Assembly (NCBI RefSeq): GCF_963662255.1
Contig: NC_085047.1
Coordinates: 90,888,259 to 90,952,258 of the forward strand
Source of the DNA: Cinclus cinclus
Lineage: Eukaryota; Chordata; Aves; Passeriformes; Cinclidae
Direction of reading: 5' to 3'
DNA length: 64,000 nucleotides
Of this stretch, positions 1-10,700 are shown piece by piece. The notes beneath the pieces were generated by a model. That model was not told where the DNA came from, did no database searches, and saw nothing but the letters and a program-made list of their open reading frames with translations. Position 1 is the first letter of the stretch. Every line of letters begins with the position of its first letter. A program made the translations under genes and the position numbers.

Positions 1-1341
1 CTATTTACCCTGTCCAAAGTAAATACTATGTTAGCCTCATCTAAGCCAAAGGCATTATCAAAGTAGGAGGAAGCTTCTAACATTCAAAAAGCGACATAAA
101 CTAGTTTATAGTCATGTAACTATAGGGTAGGACATACATTCTGTATACATGCTTTCCCTACATTTTCTGGACTGCACTATGCCTACAGAATGGCAATCCA
201 AAATGCTTTAGAGGAAAGAGTCCTCATTTTCAGGAATTTCTACTGGAATGAGCAGAAATTGAACTTTTCTGATAACTACATCTCTGTATGATTCAAACCT
301 TTCACCATATAGTCCAACACCCATATTGTAAGTTTTGGTTTCTGAACTGAAAATAATACAGTACTTCTTTCTTTTCAGTGTATGTCTTCAATTGCATTTC
401 TTTCATTTCTGCACACAAATTTTGAGTCAGCTGTCACAAATTTGGTATCCAGTATTGTTCTGTGTCAGGTGAAAGAAATATCTGTAGCAGCAGTTTTTCA
501 GGAGGGAGTCTGTGACTGCATTACTGAGGTTGCTTGGGAACTAAGACTTTCACCTGTCTAGTATTATTCTGGAAAGTAGTGGAATAACTGTGTATCTGTG
601 GATGTGCTTGCCCCATAGTGCAGGAAAAACCCTCTGCATGACAACGCTTTGGTTCTCCTTGTTGACAAAATACTGTGAGAAGAACATTGAAAGAAAAATA
701 TTGTCCCACATTCTCTAACTTAGGAAAAAATTGGCAGGGAAAACTGGAAAGCTGTACTGAAAGAAAGAACAGGAACTTGATTTATCTACAGAACAATCAG
801 GAAATAGTTACTTTCTCTTCAATGCAGAGAATAAAAAGTCCATTTTTTTTACCTTCGTAGTGCTGATTTACCAGCAGTGTTTGGCTGCTGGCTTCACACT
901 ATTTTCTTCAGCTGGGCAAGTGTAACATTTGATTGCAGTGCAGTCTGAACTGGATCTGAGAAATGAAACAGAATGAAAACATAAACACAATTGTTCTGGA
1001 TTGCTCTTCAGCTGGAAACATTTCCTAAGTTGGAACCTGGCCTCACAGACCCATTGCCTGAGATGAGCTTGCATATAAGATGAAGTGGAAGTGAAAAATA
1101 GGAGGCAGAAATAGGTTAAGATAGTCTTGTCTCAGAGACAGCTGTATCAATGCTTCACAGTCCTGCTTCATTACACTCTAAAATGTGCCTCACCAGTCTG
1201 GCCATGTTATTGTTACAGTCCTTAATACTTGATACAAGAATCAATGACTGTTCTTCACACCTTATGAATATGTAAGCTTAAAATTTTTGTAATCCTTTTT
1301 TATTTAAATTGGTAAGGCTAATGATTTATTTTTTTCTCTAG
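1..1341 (+). other. LIMS1: LIMS1 intron, no exon recognised
   Basis: This stretch precedes the first recognisable LIMS1 exon and ends with a good acceptor (tract of T then CTAG at 1338-1341). I looked for the preceding LIM4/LIM5 exon (the part encoding the first zinc-ligand pair of LIM5) and did not find it, so it lies left of the window. No repeat family was recognised and the open frames here are short and without domain content. Confidence 0.6.
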
Positions 1342-1417
1342 TTGTGTCTGCTCTGAATAAGGCATGGTGTGTGAACTGTTTTGCTTGTTCGACTTGCAAC
1401 ACTAAGTTAACCCTCAA
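1342..1417 (+). CDS. LIMS1: LIMS1 (PINCH1) penultimate coding exon, LIM5 first half
   Basis: The 76-bp exon is flanked by a TCTAG acceptor and a GTAAGT donor. It reads [19 protein letters not shown] followed by NTKLTLK, the central part of the fifth LIM domain of PINCH1, with the [10 protein letters not shown] zinc-ligand block intact. PINCH1 is the LIM-only adaptor that binds the ILK ankyrin domain through LIM1 and, by published work, RSU1 through LIM5, at focal adhesions. The exon begins inside a Val codon and ends with two bases (AA) of a Lys codon, so the next exon must start with G. Two downstream exons do. Assignment to LIMS1 rather than LIMS2 rests on the tail sequence and on RANBP2 being the next gene. 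Confidence 0.95.
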
Positions 1418-1670
1418 GTAAGTTTATGGATAAGTGTGATGTCTTCAACACATATCAGTGGTTCTTTTCAAAGTGTAGATGTTGCTATAGTGTAGCTGTT
1501 ACTGTATGAAAAACATGTAAACAGCATTGAGGAAATAAGTGCCGCTTTCTTCCTCTTGCTCCACTTAATACTTTCCATCTTTTTCAGCTGTCTCTTCAGG
1601 TCTTCCTTCAGTTAGTCTTTGTAACTCTTCTCCTTTTCCATTCTTTATTTTTTCTTGTTTAACTCTAAAG

Positions 1671-1818
1671 GGATAAGTTTGTTGAAATTGATCTAAAACC
1701 TGTCTGCAAGCACTGTTACGAGAAAATGCCAGATGAATTTAAGCGACGACTTGCCAAACGGGAACGTGAAGCAAAGGATAAAGAGAAGCAGAAAAAGAAA
1801 AAGCCAATCTGTTTGTAA
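1671..1818 (+). CDS. LIMS1: LIMS1 alternative terminal exon A (polybasic tail)
   Basis: Spliced from 1417, this exon completes the split Lys codon and reads [20 protein letters not shown] and then a tail rich in Lys/Arg/Glu ending KKKKPICL, stop at 1816-1818. It supplies the last zinc ligands of LIM5 (CKHCYE) in the same place as the downstream alternative exon, so the two are mutually exclusive. The tail is 10 residues longer and much more basic than the canonical one. An AATAAA at 2025-2030 followed by a GT-rich stretch sits before the next acceptor, so this can be a complete last exon. The acceptor is CTCTAAAG with a moderate pyrimidine tract. The protein-level conservation with exon B in the LIM part supports a real coding exon. 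Confidence 0.88.
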
Positions 1819-2024
1819 ACTTCTTTTCCTTCTCACCACCACCTCTGCTCCTTTCTTCTTTGGTTAGTCCTAAGGATGCTTCTTTTTGCACTTTTGCATG
1901 AACTTATGGCAGTCAAAGCCAACACATCTTTCACGCAACTGCAACTTGAAATACTAACTTGTTATTCCATTATCTTTTGTTTGGTCTACAATTAGGTTTG
2001 AAAGGCTTTCTAAATTACATGGTT

Positions 2025-2030
2025 AATAAA
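2025..2030 (+). terminator. LIMS1: Poly(A) signal for terminal exon A
   Basis: An exact AATAAA lies about 210 bp after the stop of terminal exon A and about 180 bp before the acceptor of terminal exon B. A GT-rich stretch follows at about 2056-2068. This would let the upstream exon end the transcript. Confidence 0.65.
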
Positions 2031-2209
2031 TATGGGCACGTAGTCACCGTCTACAGTGTATGTAACTTGTAAAAGTAACTTAATATATTTGTAAACATTG
2101 GGGGCTTAATTTTTTGCTTGTGCACATTTAATATGATTTTTTTAAATTTTTTTTTTCACTATCTCATCTGCTAAAACTTCATCTGTTTCTTTTGCTTTTG
2201 TTATTTTAG

Positions 2210-2324
2210 GAATAAATTTGTTGAGTTTGATATGAAGCCTGTCTGCAAAAAGTGTTATGAGAAGTTTCCTCTAGAGCTGAAGAAAAGACTGAAGAAATTA
2301 GCTGAAACTTTGGGAAGGAAGTGA
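2210..2324 (+). CDS. LIMS1: LIMS1 canonical terminal exon B
   Basis: Spliced from 1417 this exon reads [20 protein letters not shown] and then [17 protein letters not shown], stop at 2322-2324, which is the C-terminus I know for vertebrate PINCH1. It completes LIM5 (CKKCYE ligands) and carries the short basic helix reported to have WH2-like actin contacts in the ILK-PINCH-parvin complex. Acceptor ATTTTAG ends at 2209. The reading frame requires the same split Lys codon as exon A. Confidence 0.96.
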
Positions 2325-3740
2325 AGACTTCGTCTGCTCTCCTCTTCCTTCGTGAAAATCTTATAGATACTACTTGAGGGGGAGGGAGGAGTTGCTGCTT
2401 TGAGGCTGCAGTCAGACAACAAATGCTGATGCATGCCTTCTATCAACCCAAAATACATTACAATTCTTTGTTCTCCATATTTGTATGCTTACTTGTTGAC
2501 AAACAGACCATACTTCCAAAATAAATACCAGCTCACCTGAAAGATTTCTGACCAATAATGCCATTGTACGGATGCAGGTGGCCAATTCTGTACACTAATT
2601 CTCTGTGGAATTCTTCAGAGAGAGAAAATTTGCTTGTGAACACCACCTGTGAAAATAAACGTAGCAAATGTGCCGAACTTTAGGGACTTTAGGTGTATCG
2701 TCATTTATGTGAGTGAAAATATTAACCTTCGTATTAAGCATGCAGACAAAACTTGCCCAGCTCAAGTGATTTGGGCAGGAAACCAGTATACTTTGCCTCA
2801 TGGAAAAATTCATGCTTGGATATCAGGCTGAGTCATTTCATTAAGGAGCCTTGTTTTAGATGGTTTGAAAACTATCAGATTTCTAAATATAGCCACTATA
2901 CAAATGACGTACATAAAATGATAAAAATGATAGATTATGCTTACATAGTGAATGTTTCATCAGGCTTAGCATGAGGTACTTATATAAAAAGTGTATTCCT
3001 ATTGCAAGAAATGAGCGTACTCAGAACTACTTGAATTTTGCTATATTCCACTTAAAATAACACATTAACATCTATATATGCTTTTGCATTCTATTTACTT
3101 TTTGTGCCTTATTCTGCTGGACCATACATAACAGTATACCATTAAATATATATAGTTTTATATTTTATTTCATATTTTTTATGCAGAAACTATATAGAAG
3201 GTATTTTAAAATGAAAACATACTTTGCCTTAATTATACAGGATGCAAGAATTATTTTATTTGAAATGTGAACATCTGCATTTAAAATTTAGCCTCTAGAC
3301 TTCATTGATTTTCAGACCAATATTGAAAATGTGTATTTCAATTAACTGGCAATATTACTTTTACACCTCTGAGTGTAAATATGCAAGGTTTGATCCTGCT
3401 AGGATCTACTTCTTTAGCTATCCTCAAGGACTCAGCTTACAAATAATCAAAATTCTTTATAGCGTACATTTAATTGTTTTCTACTATTGAGTTCTGTCCA
3501 TGCAAATTTGTTTTTTTTTCCCCTTTCTTGTAGAAAATACACCTACTTAGGTCCTCTTGATGGTACAAAGTATGCCAACTTTTTTTTTTTTTATTTTTGT
3601 ACATTAGTGACTTAAACAGATTTTATGTAACTACGTAAGAGGAAGTAACATTTTCTTTCCTGTTTATGAAAAATTAGTTATTTTAAAACATCTGCTTTCC
3701 TGTGTCATCAATAAAGGCCTTGTTATTAAACTGTGTATTG
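2325..3740 (+). other. LIMS1: LIMS1 3'UTR (extent inferred)
   Basis: No coding signal is seen downstream of the canonical stop. Candidate poly(A) signals are AATAAA at 2519-2524 and at 3710-3715; the second is preceded by T/C-rich sequence and followed by TTGTTATTAAACTGTG, and looks the better distal site. The end of the UTR is therefore an inference. Confidence 0.55.
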
Positions 3741-4671
3741 CCTCTCTGAAATAAATGCTTGAGATAGGTGGGAAAGCAGTAAGGCTCTCTTGGATCACTG
3801 AACTTTTACCTGTGACTATGTAAATACTTCCTTATTATCGTGATTTAAAGGAGACATATACCTTTCCTAAAGGCATATGTCTGTATGTAGTTCTAAGGTT
3901 CATAAAAGAAACCATAGTTTGTTTCATAAAGATTACCTTGAATCTTCTGGATATTTTCTGAATTGGCAAAGTCACTAGGTTTTCCTAAAGGAAGTATCCT
4001 GAGTGTAAAACATACACCCTCCTGTTAACTTTTTCTCTCCCGTTTTCACCGTAAAGAAACTGTCACCCCAAACTTCCAGTTTATTGCTAGGTAGCGTATT
4101 TTTTGACTATTTTATCCTACATAATTATTGAATGTCATAACATTAATAAATATAGTCCCTGTCCCTGTTGAAGACTATGAAAGCTTAAAATATCCTCAAA
4201 AATTGTTTACTTAACTAGCCCAGTAGCCCTGCTGGAATTTTGGACTGCACCATGGATTCAGTAGACCACACTCTTTGCTTCCTCCTGAAGTTACAACTGA
4301 CTTCTAGGTTTTCATGTTACACGGACTGTACATCTCTTCCTTCAGCCTGTGTGTGCCTAGCCTTGCTGCACAGAGGTGGGAAGGGTCACTAGCCCCAAAG
4401 CTACCTGGTGAGACCTGTCTCATATCCACATTGCTCAGGGTTACATCCATCTGCAGCACAGTGGCCTCAGATTTCCTGTCCACTCTGGTGTCAGGCTTTG
4501 GGGCCTGACAGAGGCTGGGTTTTTCCGTTTCCAAGTTCCTGGTGGTGAACGCTGGCAGCAGTTCACCAAGGCAGCACCTTCTGTTTCATGAACTCTCATG
4601 TGTGTATGTCAGACCCCACAATGTAGCACTTAAAGCATCTGAGGGTTCAAAGCCTGATGACGCATGGAAAA
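3741..4671. other. Intergenic, nothing recognised
   Basis: AT-rich sequence between the probable LIMS1 end and the first CR1 copy. I see no exon, RNA gene or repeat family that I can name. Confidence 0.5.
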
Positions 4672-4930
4672 ATGTTGGTTGGAAGGGACCACTAGAGATC
4701 AGCTAGCCCAGCCATCTGCTCAGAGTGGCTCTAACAGTGCAGAAGGTTTGCTTGGCCAAACTGTGAACATCACCAGGCAAGGAGATTTCACAGCCTTTGT
4801 GGATAGGATAGAATGTTCCAGTGCTTCATCACCCTCATGGTGAAAATATTATTCCTGGAGTCCAGTCTCGAGTGGAGAGCTCCCCACATCCATATTGCTC
4901 TCTTGGGAGCTGTCTTTGGCATGAACTGTC
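4672..4930 (-). mobile_element. CR1 LINE 3' fragment, antisense
   Basis: The + strand reads as the reverse complement of a CR1 3' end: the TTGGTTGGAAGGGACC block, then CCAGTGCTTCATCACCCTCATGG and the following ATTATTCCTGGAGTCCAG section. The copy is diverged and the right boundary is vague. CR1 is the dominant LINE of birds; only a 5'-truncated, non-coding tail is left. Confidence 0.7.
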
Positions 4931-6383
4931 ATTGGTATAATGCCCCTGGACATTGTCATGAAGAGGATTAGTTAAAAGCAGTTGCAAAGCATAGCCAGGA
5001 AGCAAGCTACCAATTAGCCTGGACAATTACACATCTGGTGTTGAAGCTCACTTCCTGGCCCAAAGTATTGTAAGTATCTTGTGTAGCTGCACATACTTTC
5101 CTAAAAGACAGAGCCCAGTGCTGTCTTTCTACTATGACCCCTGTAAGGTCTGTCAAGGAATCGGTGAGCCTGGAATTTGGGAATGGATGCCTCAGAAGCT
5201 TTGTCCCTTTCTGCTGCATGGATCAATTATGCATGGACAAGAGAGGTTCCTTTAGAAAGCCTGGTTAGGCTGACAGTAGGGAGCACTCCAGAAAGCCCAG
5301 GGGCTGTCGCTGTAGCTGGAAGAGCTGAGCCTAAAGCCTTTGTGCTGCTGGTAGTGGCATGTCCTGTGCTCAGTTCCAGTGGATAGGCAGCGAGCCGTGC
5401 TGAGCACAGTCAGGCTGCAGGGACAGCTCTCCAGTCAATGCTGTCCTGCCCACTGCTGTGACCACCAGGGACAGCATAGGGGCTGCCACTTCCACAGCAA
5501 TGGGGGAGACAGTGACCAGTGCCAGAGTACTAGACCTGGTCTGTATGAAGGCAATTTCCCATGCCTCTCCATCAGCTGAAGTGCAGTAATACTCGCCAGT
5601 GAGTCAAGTAAACTCAGATGTTCTCCTCTGCAGAAGCACCAACACTGCTATTACCTAGCCTGGCAAGTGCAGATAGTAAATTGTTTGATAATCCCAGCTT
5701 CAGGCACACCATTAAAAAGTACAGAGAAAAAAAAAAGTTTGTTTTTTCTTTTGTGGAGTTAAATCCAATATCTAAATATATCATCAATGCAGAAGAAAGA
5801 ATAAAAGAGAGGATTAATTCTTTCAGTCAGGTTCTTACATGGATGTTGCTAGTCTTAAAGAAAAAGTTGGCTGTTTCTTTATTTTTCCTGCAAAGAGGGT
5901 AAAGAGCTGTGGAGCTGTCAGTATATTTTAGGTCTGGCAAGAACCCTGTGACTGTCAATGGGTTGTTTGAGATTGAGAACTGGAGAAATTTTTAATTACA
6001 CTTCTTCAGAGACATGGCCCAGTGGCCTCATTTTGACTAAAGCATCTGAACTGGCAGGAAACATGGCTAATTCCAGTGAGTAGAATCTGAGGCTTCCTGC
6101 TGGGAATTTCACCACAGGCCTCATCCTCGAGCCACCAAACCTGTAAAACTACAACTTGCAAATCTGTCCTGCCTTGAGGGTTGCTGGTCCATCTTTTAGT
6201 CCATGTTCCCAGCTGTGTTTCAGAGCTTAATTGTTTAATTATACTATCCACAGTGCCTGGAAAAAAGTTTCTCACCAGAGCTGCTACAATATTTGGAGGC
6301 TCATTTTCTAGAGCATTGGATCTCAGTAAGAAGAAGGCCCTTACACTTACAGATTAAATTCATAGTTGCTCTGAACCATGAAG
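4931..6383. other. Intergenic, unclassified, partly GC-richer
   Basis: Between the two CR1 tails. The part from about 5040 to 5580 is clearly richer in G+C than its surroundings and looks like old mobile DNA or a low-grade GC block, but I could not match it to a family. The open frames in it have no recognisable domains. Confidence 0.4.
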
Positions 6384-6875
6384 TATAGAATCACAGAATA
6401 TTACAGGTTGGAAGAGACCTTAAAGATCTAGTCCCAGCTTCTGCCATGGGGGACATTTCCCACTAGGGCAGATTGCTCAGAGCCCCATCCAACCTAGCCT
6501 TGAAAGCTGCCTGGGATGGGGTGCCCACAAGCTCTCTGGGCAACCTGTGCCAGTGCTTCACGACCATCACAGTGAAGAATTTCTTCCTCGCATCCAACCT
6601 CTTTTAATTGCACCCATCACTCCTTGTCCTATCACTACAGCTCCAGCCAGAGTGCCTCTCCTGCTTCCCTGTACGCCCCTCAGATACCTCAGGGAAGGTT
6701 GCTGTGAGGTCTCCATGGAACCTTCCCTTCTCCAGGCTGCACAGCCCCAACTTCCTCACCCTGTCTTCATAGGGGAGGTGCTCCCGTCCTCCTACCTCCT
6801 ATCAGCTCTGTGCCTCTCCTCTGGACTTGCTCCAACAGTTCCACGTCCTCTTTATGGTGAGGGCGCCAGAACTGT
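6384..6875 (-). mobile_element. CR1 LINE 3' fragment, antisense
   Basis: A well preserved reverse-complement CR1 tail. It starts with TAGAATCACAGAAT and GGTTGGAAGAGACCTTAAAG, continues through the AGCCCCATCCAACCTAGCCTTG and GTGCCAGTGCTTCACGACC blocks, and ends near the TTTATGGTGAGGGCGCCAGAAC block. About 490 bp, 5'-truncated, about 500 bp upstream of the RANBP2 start. Confidence 0.9.
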
Positions 6876-6898
6876 TAATTAGCTTTAGGTAAAAATTA

Positions 6899-6990
6899 GT
6901 TCTCTAAATAAATAAATAAATACATATACCCATAGTATATTTTTAAGGTGATAAATATATTATCACCATATATATATATATTTATATACT
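6899..6990. repeat. AT microsatellites and small hairpin
   Basis: An AAAT run near 6903-6921, a TA run near 6968-6986 and, between them, a perfect 8-bp inverted repeat GGTGATAA / TTATCACC (6947-6954 and 6960-6967, loop of 5). It lies just upstream of the RANBP2 CpG island. Confidence 0.8.
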
Positions 6991-7069
6991 ACTGAGATAA
7001 GCTAAGTGTAGTTTTAGTTGAGAAAATCCTAAAACTTCGTTTCTGACAATATTCCACAACAGATTTCCC

Positions 7070-7790
7070 CCTCCCCCCCCCCGACTTGCCTCTCTCCTCG
7101 CGCCCCCCGCCCCCGCCCCGTGCGCATGCGTAGACCCTGGCCAGGCCCCGCCCCCGGGCCGTTGATACGGGGGCGACTGCCGAGCGCGCCGGGGCTGCGC
7201 GCGCCGCACGGCTGAGCGGGAACTTGCGTAACGCGCGGCGGGCGCGTCGCTCCGGAGCTTCCTTCCTTCCTTCCTCCTTTCCCCCGCCTTCCCTCCTCCT
7301 TCCCCTCCGCAGGCGCCGGGCCAAGACCGCCGGGCCGCCCGGGAAGGCGCGTTCCGCCGCGACAGAGGCCGGGCGCGGCCCCTGCCGCCGCGGCGGCGCC
7401 ATGATGCGGCGGACGAAGCCTGAGGTGGAGCGCTACGTCGCCTCCTTGCAGGCCGCGGCTCCGTCCCCCAGAGAGGTGAGCGCGGCGCGGTCTCGCCTTG
7501 CTCGCCGGGCCCGGGGGCGGCTGCGGCCTCTCCGTGCGGCCGGTACGGGGCCCCTTCCACCGCGTGGGGCGGTGGCGGCCCTGCCGCGCGTCCTGAGGGA
7601 CCGCCGCCCCCGCGCCGCGGGGAGGCCTCGCTGCCGCCGGGCTGGGGGCGGTTGCGCTCGCCGCCCCTGCGCTGCTGGGCTGGGGGGTGGCTGCTCTCTG
7701 CGGGCTCCCCGCGCCGATCCCGGCGCCTCGGTGTTGGGGCTTGGTCTGCTTGGCCTGTCCTCGTCCTTGGCGGTAAGAGGAAAAAGGGAT
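7070..7790 (+). promoter_or_regulatory. RANBP2: RANBP2 CpG-island promoter
   Basis: There is an abrupt change from AT-rich sequence to a very GC- and CpG-dense block covering the 5'UTR, exon 1 and the start of intron 1. It holds GC-box-like GCCCCGCCCCCG (about 7146-7157), an NRF-1 motif and no obvious TATA box, as expected of a housekeeping nucleoporin gene. A long C/T tract at 7260-7310 ending in CCGCAG lies in the 5'UTR and could act as a splice acceptor. Confidence 0.8.
7121..7130. promoter_or_regulatory. RANBP2: NRF-1-like site
   Basis: TGCGCATGCG matches the palindromic NRF-1 core (YGCGCAYGCGCR) for its first ten bases. Its position about 280 bp upstream of the ATG inside a CpG island fits a promoter role. 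Binding is inferred. Confidence 0.6.
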
Positions 7791-10700
7791 CCCTTTCTAG
7801 AGGGGCGTTTTTCTGGATACAGTCAGACCACGCCTGGACCGCCCCTGTGTCACCTGCCCATGGTGACTGAGCCATGGCGGGGTGTTGGGCTAGATGATCT
7901 CCAGATCTTCCATTCCTGACTATTTTCGTATTCTGTGAGTTACGGTGTCTTTCGGGTAATTTCTGAGCGTGTGATTACTCAGGGTCTCTGAGTAATCGAG
8001 TAAATCAAGTGAGGTAGGGGAACCTGAGGAAGGGCCAAGGGGTTTCGCGTACTTGAGGTGCTTGCCCTGCCTGGGAGCAGTAGTTTACTAGAGCTGTGCA
8101 CCTGTATTTTACAACCGGTAAGCCCTAGTGTAGTTTCAAAGAATCCCCCAGTTCTCCTGAGTACGGACTTCTTCAGTTTACTGAGAGTTTAGTTCCTGTG
8201 TTTCCCGAGTTTAGTTTCTCGGAAAGATTCACAAGCTTTATTTTTTTCAGAAGAATCTAAGCAAGGAACTAATCAAGCACTTTCGGTTTTCTTTTATGTC
8301 TTATGTCATTAGTATTCTTGCCTTTGTGGCAGTATTAGGCGAGGAGGAACTGGGGATAAGTAATCTTTCTGTTGTTTTTTAGTAACTGGCCAGAAGGATG
8401 AGGATCTCTAGATAACTTGCTACCGTTTTTCATTATATCTGGAAAAGGATCACAATGAACAGTCTGATGCAATTCATGGGAGCTATTTAATCCTGAAAGA
8501 TCCTGTTCTAGTGCTCTTGAATTGTGTTTTTGGGTTTTTTTAAAGTTAGAATATTCAGCACTGTGTTGTATAGTGTGAATACATCCATGTTTACCATTAT
8601 GCAGTAGGGCCTTTATGCAGGCCTTGTGTACATCATCAGTATTGGTATCTCTTTCCCAACAGCAGCGAAGTTGTTGTGTGGCTTAATTGATTTATGTGCT
8701 GTTCAGAGCAGCCAGTGTCGAGGGCATGACTCTCAGAATCACAGGTGTGCTTCAATTTTTCTTATATTGCTACTGAAGTCAACAACTAAATAAATCCTCT
8801 TCTGTTGTACTTAAGACCAGCTGGTGCATATTGATTTGATTTTTTTAATAAGTAATGCTTACAACTAACTGTATAAGCACAATACATGGTGGAAAATGTT
8901 ACTGATTTTCCTGTTGCGTTGATTTAAGGATAAGGGTTGCTTATAAGGCTGCAAAGCATTTATTTTGAGGTTTCTTTTCATCCATGTTTAAAAGAAGAAG
9001 CCAAATGCAGCTCCACTCTGACATACTCCAGTGTTTTCCTTCCAAAGGCTTAAAAAACACAGTCTAGCTACTTGAGGTATCCTAGGAGGCCTGCTTTCAT
9101 TTTTAACAGCTTCTTAAAATTTTGCATTAATAACAGTGGTGAGAGAGGGAGGGAGACTTTCAATTCAAGTGAATTCCAAATGTGGACATTTGTTTGGAAT
9201 CATAGATGTAACTAACTTCAGTATTTCTTGGTTCAAAAGCAAAATTTTTTTTGAACTGGTATTGAGAAAAGCTTTGAATTTGTCTGATTTACTTCTACCT
9301 TTTTCCTTGTAACTTTGCCAGTTCTTTAACTCACTCCTTTTACTTTTCCTCCTGATCATGCTTCTGCCACCTTGGCTTCTTTATTACTTCCTTGTTCTAC
9401 TTCCCAAAAAAATACCATTGGAGATGTTTCAGCTCTTGCTCATAGGGTGTGTGTGTTAAAGTTATTTTAGTCAGAAATAAACTACTGCATAAATGCATTT
9501 CTTACCCAAACTGAGAATAACTTAAGCAAAAGTTTTTCCTCAAGTATACTTAAACAGTAGTGTCTAATGACAGCACACTACAGTAGGGCTCAATGGCATA
9601 TCTCCCTTGACTTGTAGAATATCTTTTTTCCTTGATGCGTAGCGAAGGAATAAACTGAATGTAGGTGACCCTATTCTTCCACTCTCTAGTGAGTGATGTA
9701 TGAAATTTCATGGGTATAAAGGCTTGCTCTTTTCTTCACTTATAATTTTTAGCTTCCTAGTAGCCTTTTTATAGCAAAAACTTTTATTCTTTTAATTCTT
9801 AAACCTACATCTTTCAGAACCAAACCCTTATATATGATGAGTATACTTGAGCTGATAACAAATCATCAAATTCAGTCGCTTGAGTACTGGGCATTGCTGA
9901 AAAGAAAGGCCACTCGTTAGGGAATTACTTTTGAAGTACTGAATGTCTAAAGTGTGTTTGTCATGGTTTTTCTTCTTCAGAAATCGATGAAAGGATTCCT
10001 CTTTGCTAAGCTGTATTTTGAAATAAAAGAATATGAACTTGCTAAAAGGTAACATGCATTGATGGACATTTGTTTTTTTGTTCTCTAAAGTGTAAAAGAA
10101 AAGCTATGTTTATATGAAGTAGACCAGAGAAACCAAGATAAATATCATGCTGCTTTAAGCTAGCAGTCAGTGTGGACATTGAGTGGTATTTAGATCTTTG
10201 TAAAACAACGTAAAAGAAGATTATGTGGTACTGAAAAAATGTACCTGGCTGAATTGGCTTTTACCATTCTTACCATTTCTACAGACTCCTGGTTTTGTTT
10301 TTTTTAATCAACAGACATATTGGCTGGTGAGTAAGTAGCATTTATACAGGTATAAACCATGTTGCTGCTTACTTAAAGGTCCTAACAAAGTGACTGGAAC
10401 AAAACATGTCTATGCTTCTGTGGTCTGGCCAAAGCATCTAGAACAAAATACGTCTGTGTGTCCTGTATGGCAGATAAAGTTGCCATTAGAGCTTGGGTGA
10501 GAGAGGGGGAGTGTTAGTGAAAAATACTGGTCAAGTAACTGACTTTTTTTCTCTTCATAGATATATATCTACATACCTCAATGTACAAGAGAGAGATCCC
10601 AAAGCACACAGATTTCTTGGACAAATTTATGAAGCTGAGGATAACATAGAAAAAGCTTTTGGGTGCTACAAGGTAAGTACTACATTCACCCCTAATATTC

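Noticed and set aside
6547..6882. 111-codon + strand frame
   Set aside because: It lies wholly inside an antisense CR1 tail.
6982..7875. 297-codon open frame on the - strand across the RANBP2 promoter
   Set aside because: It is an Arg/Pro/Gly-rich translation of the CpG island with no domains. Stop codons are rare in such GC-rich DNA.
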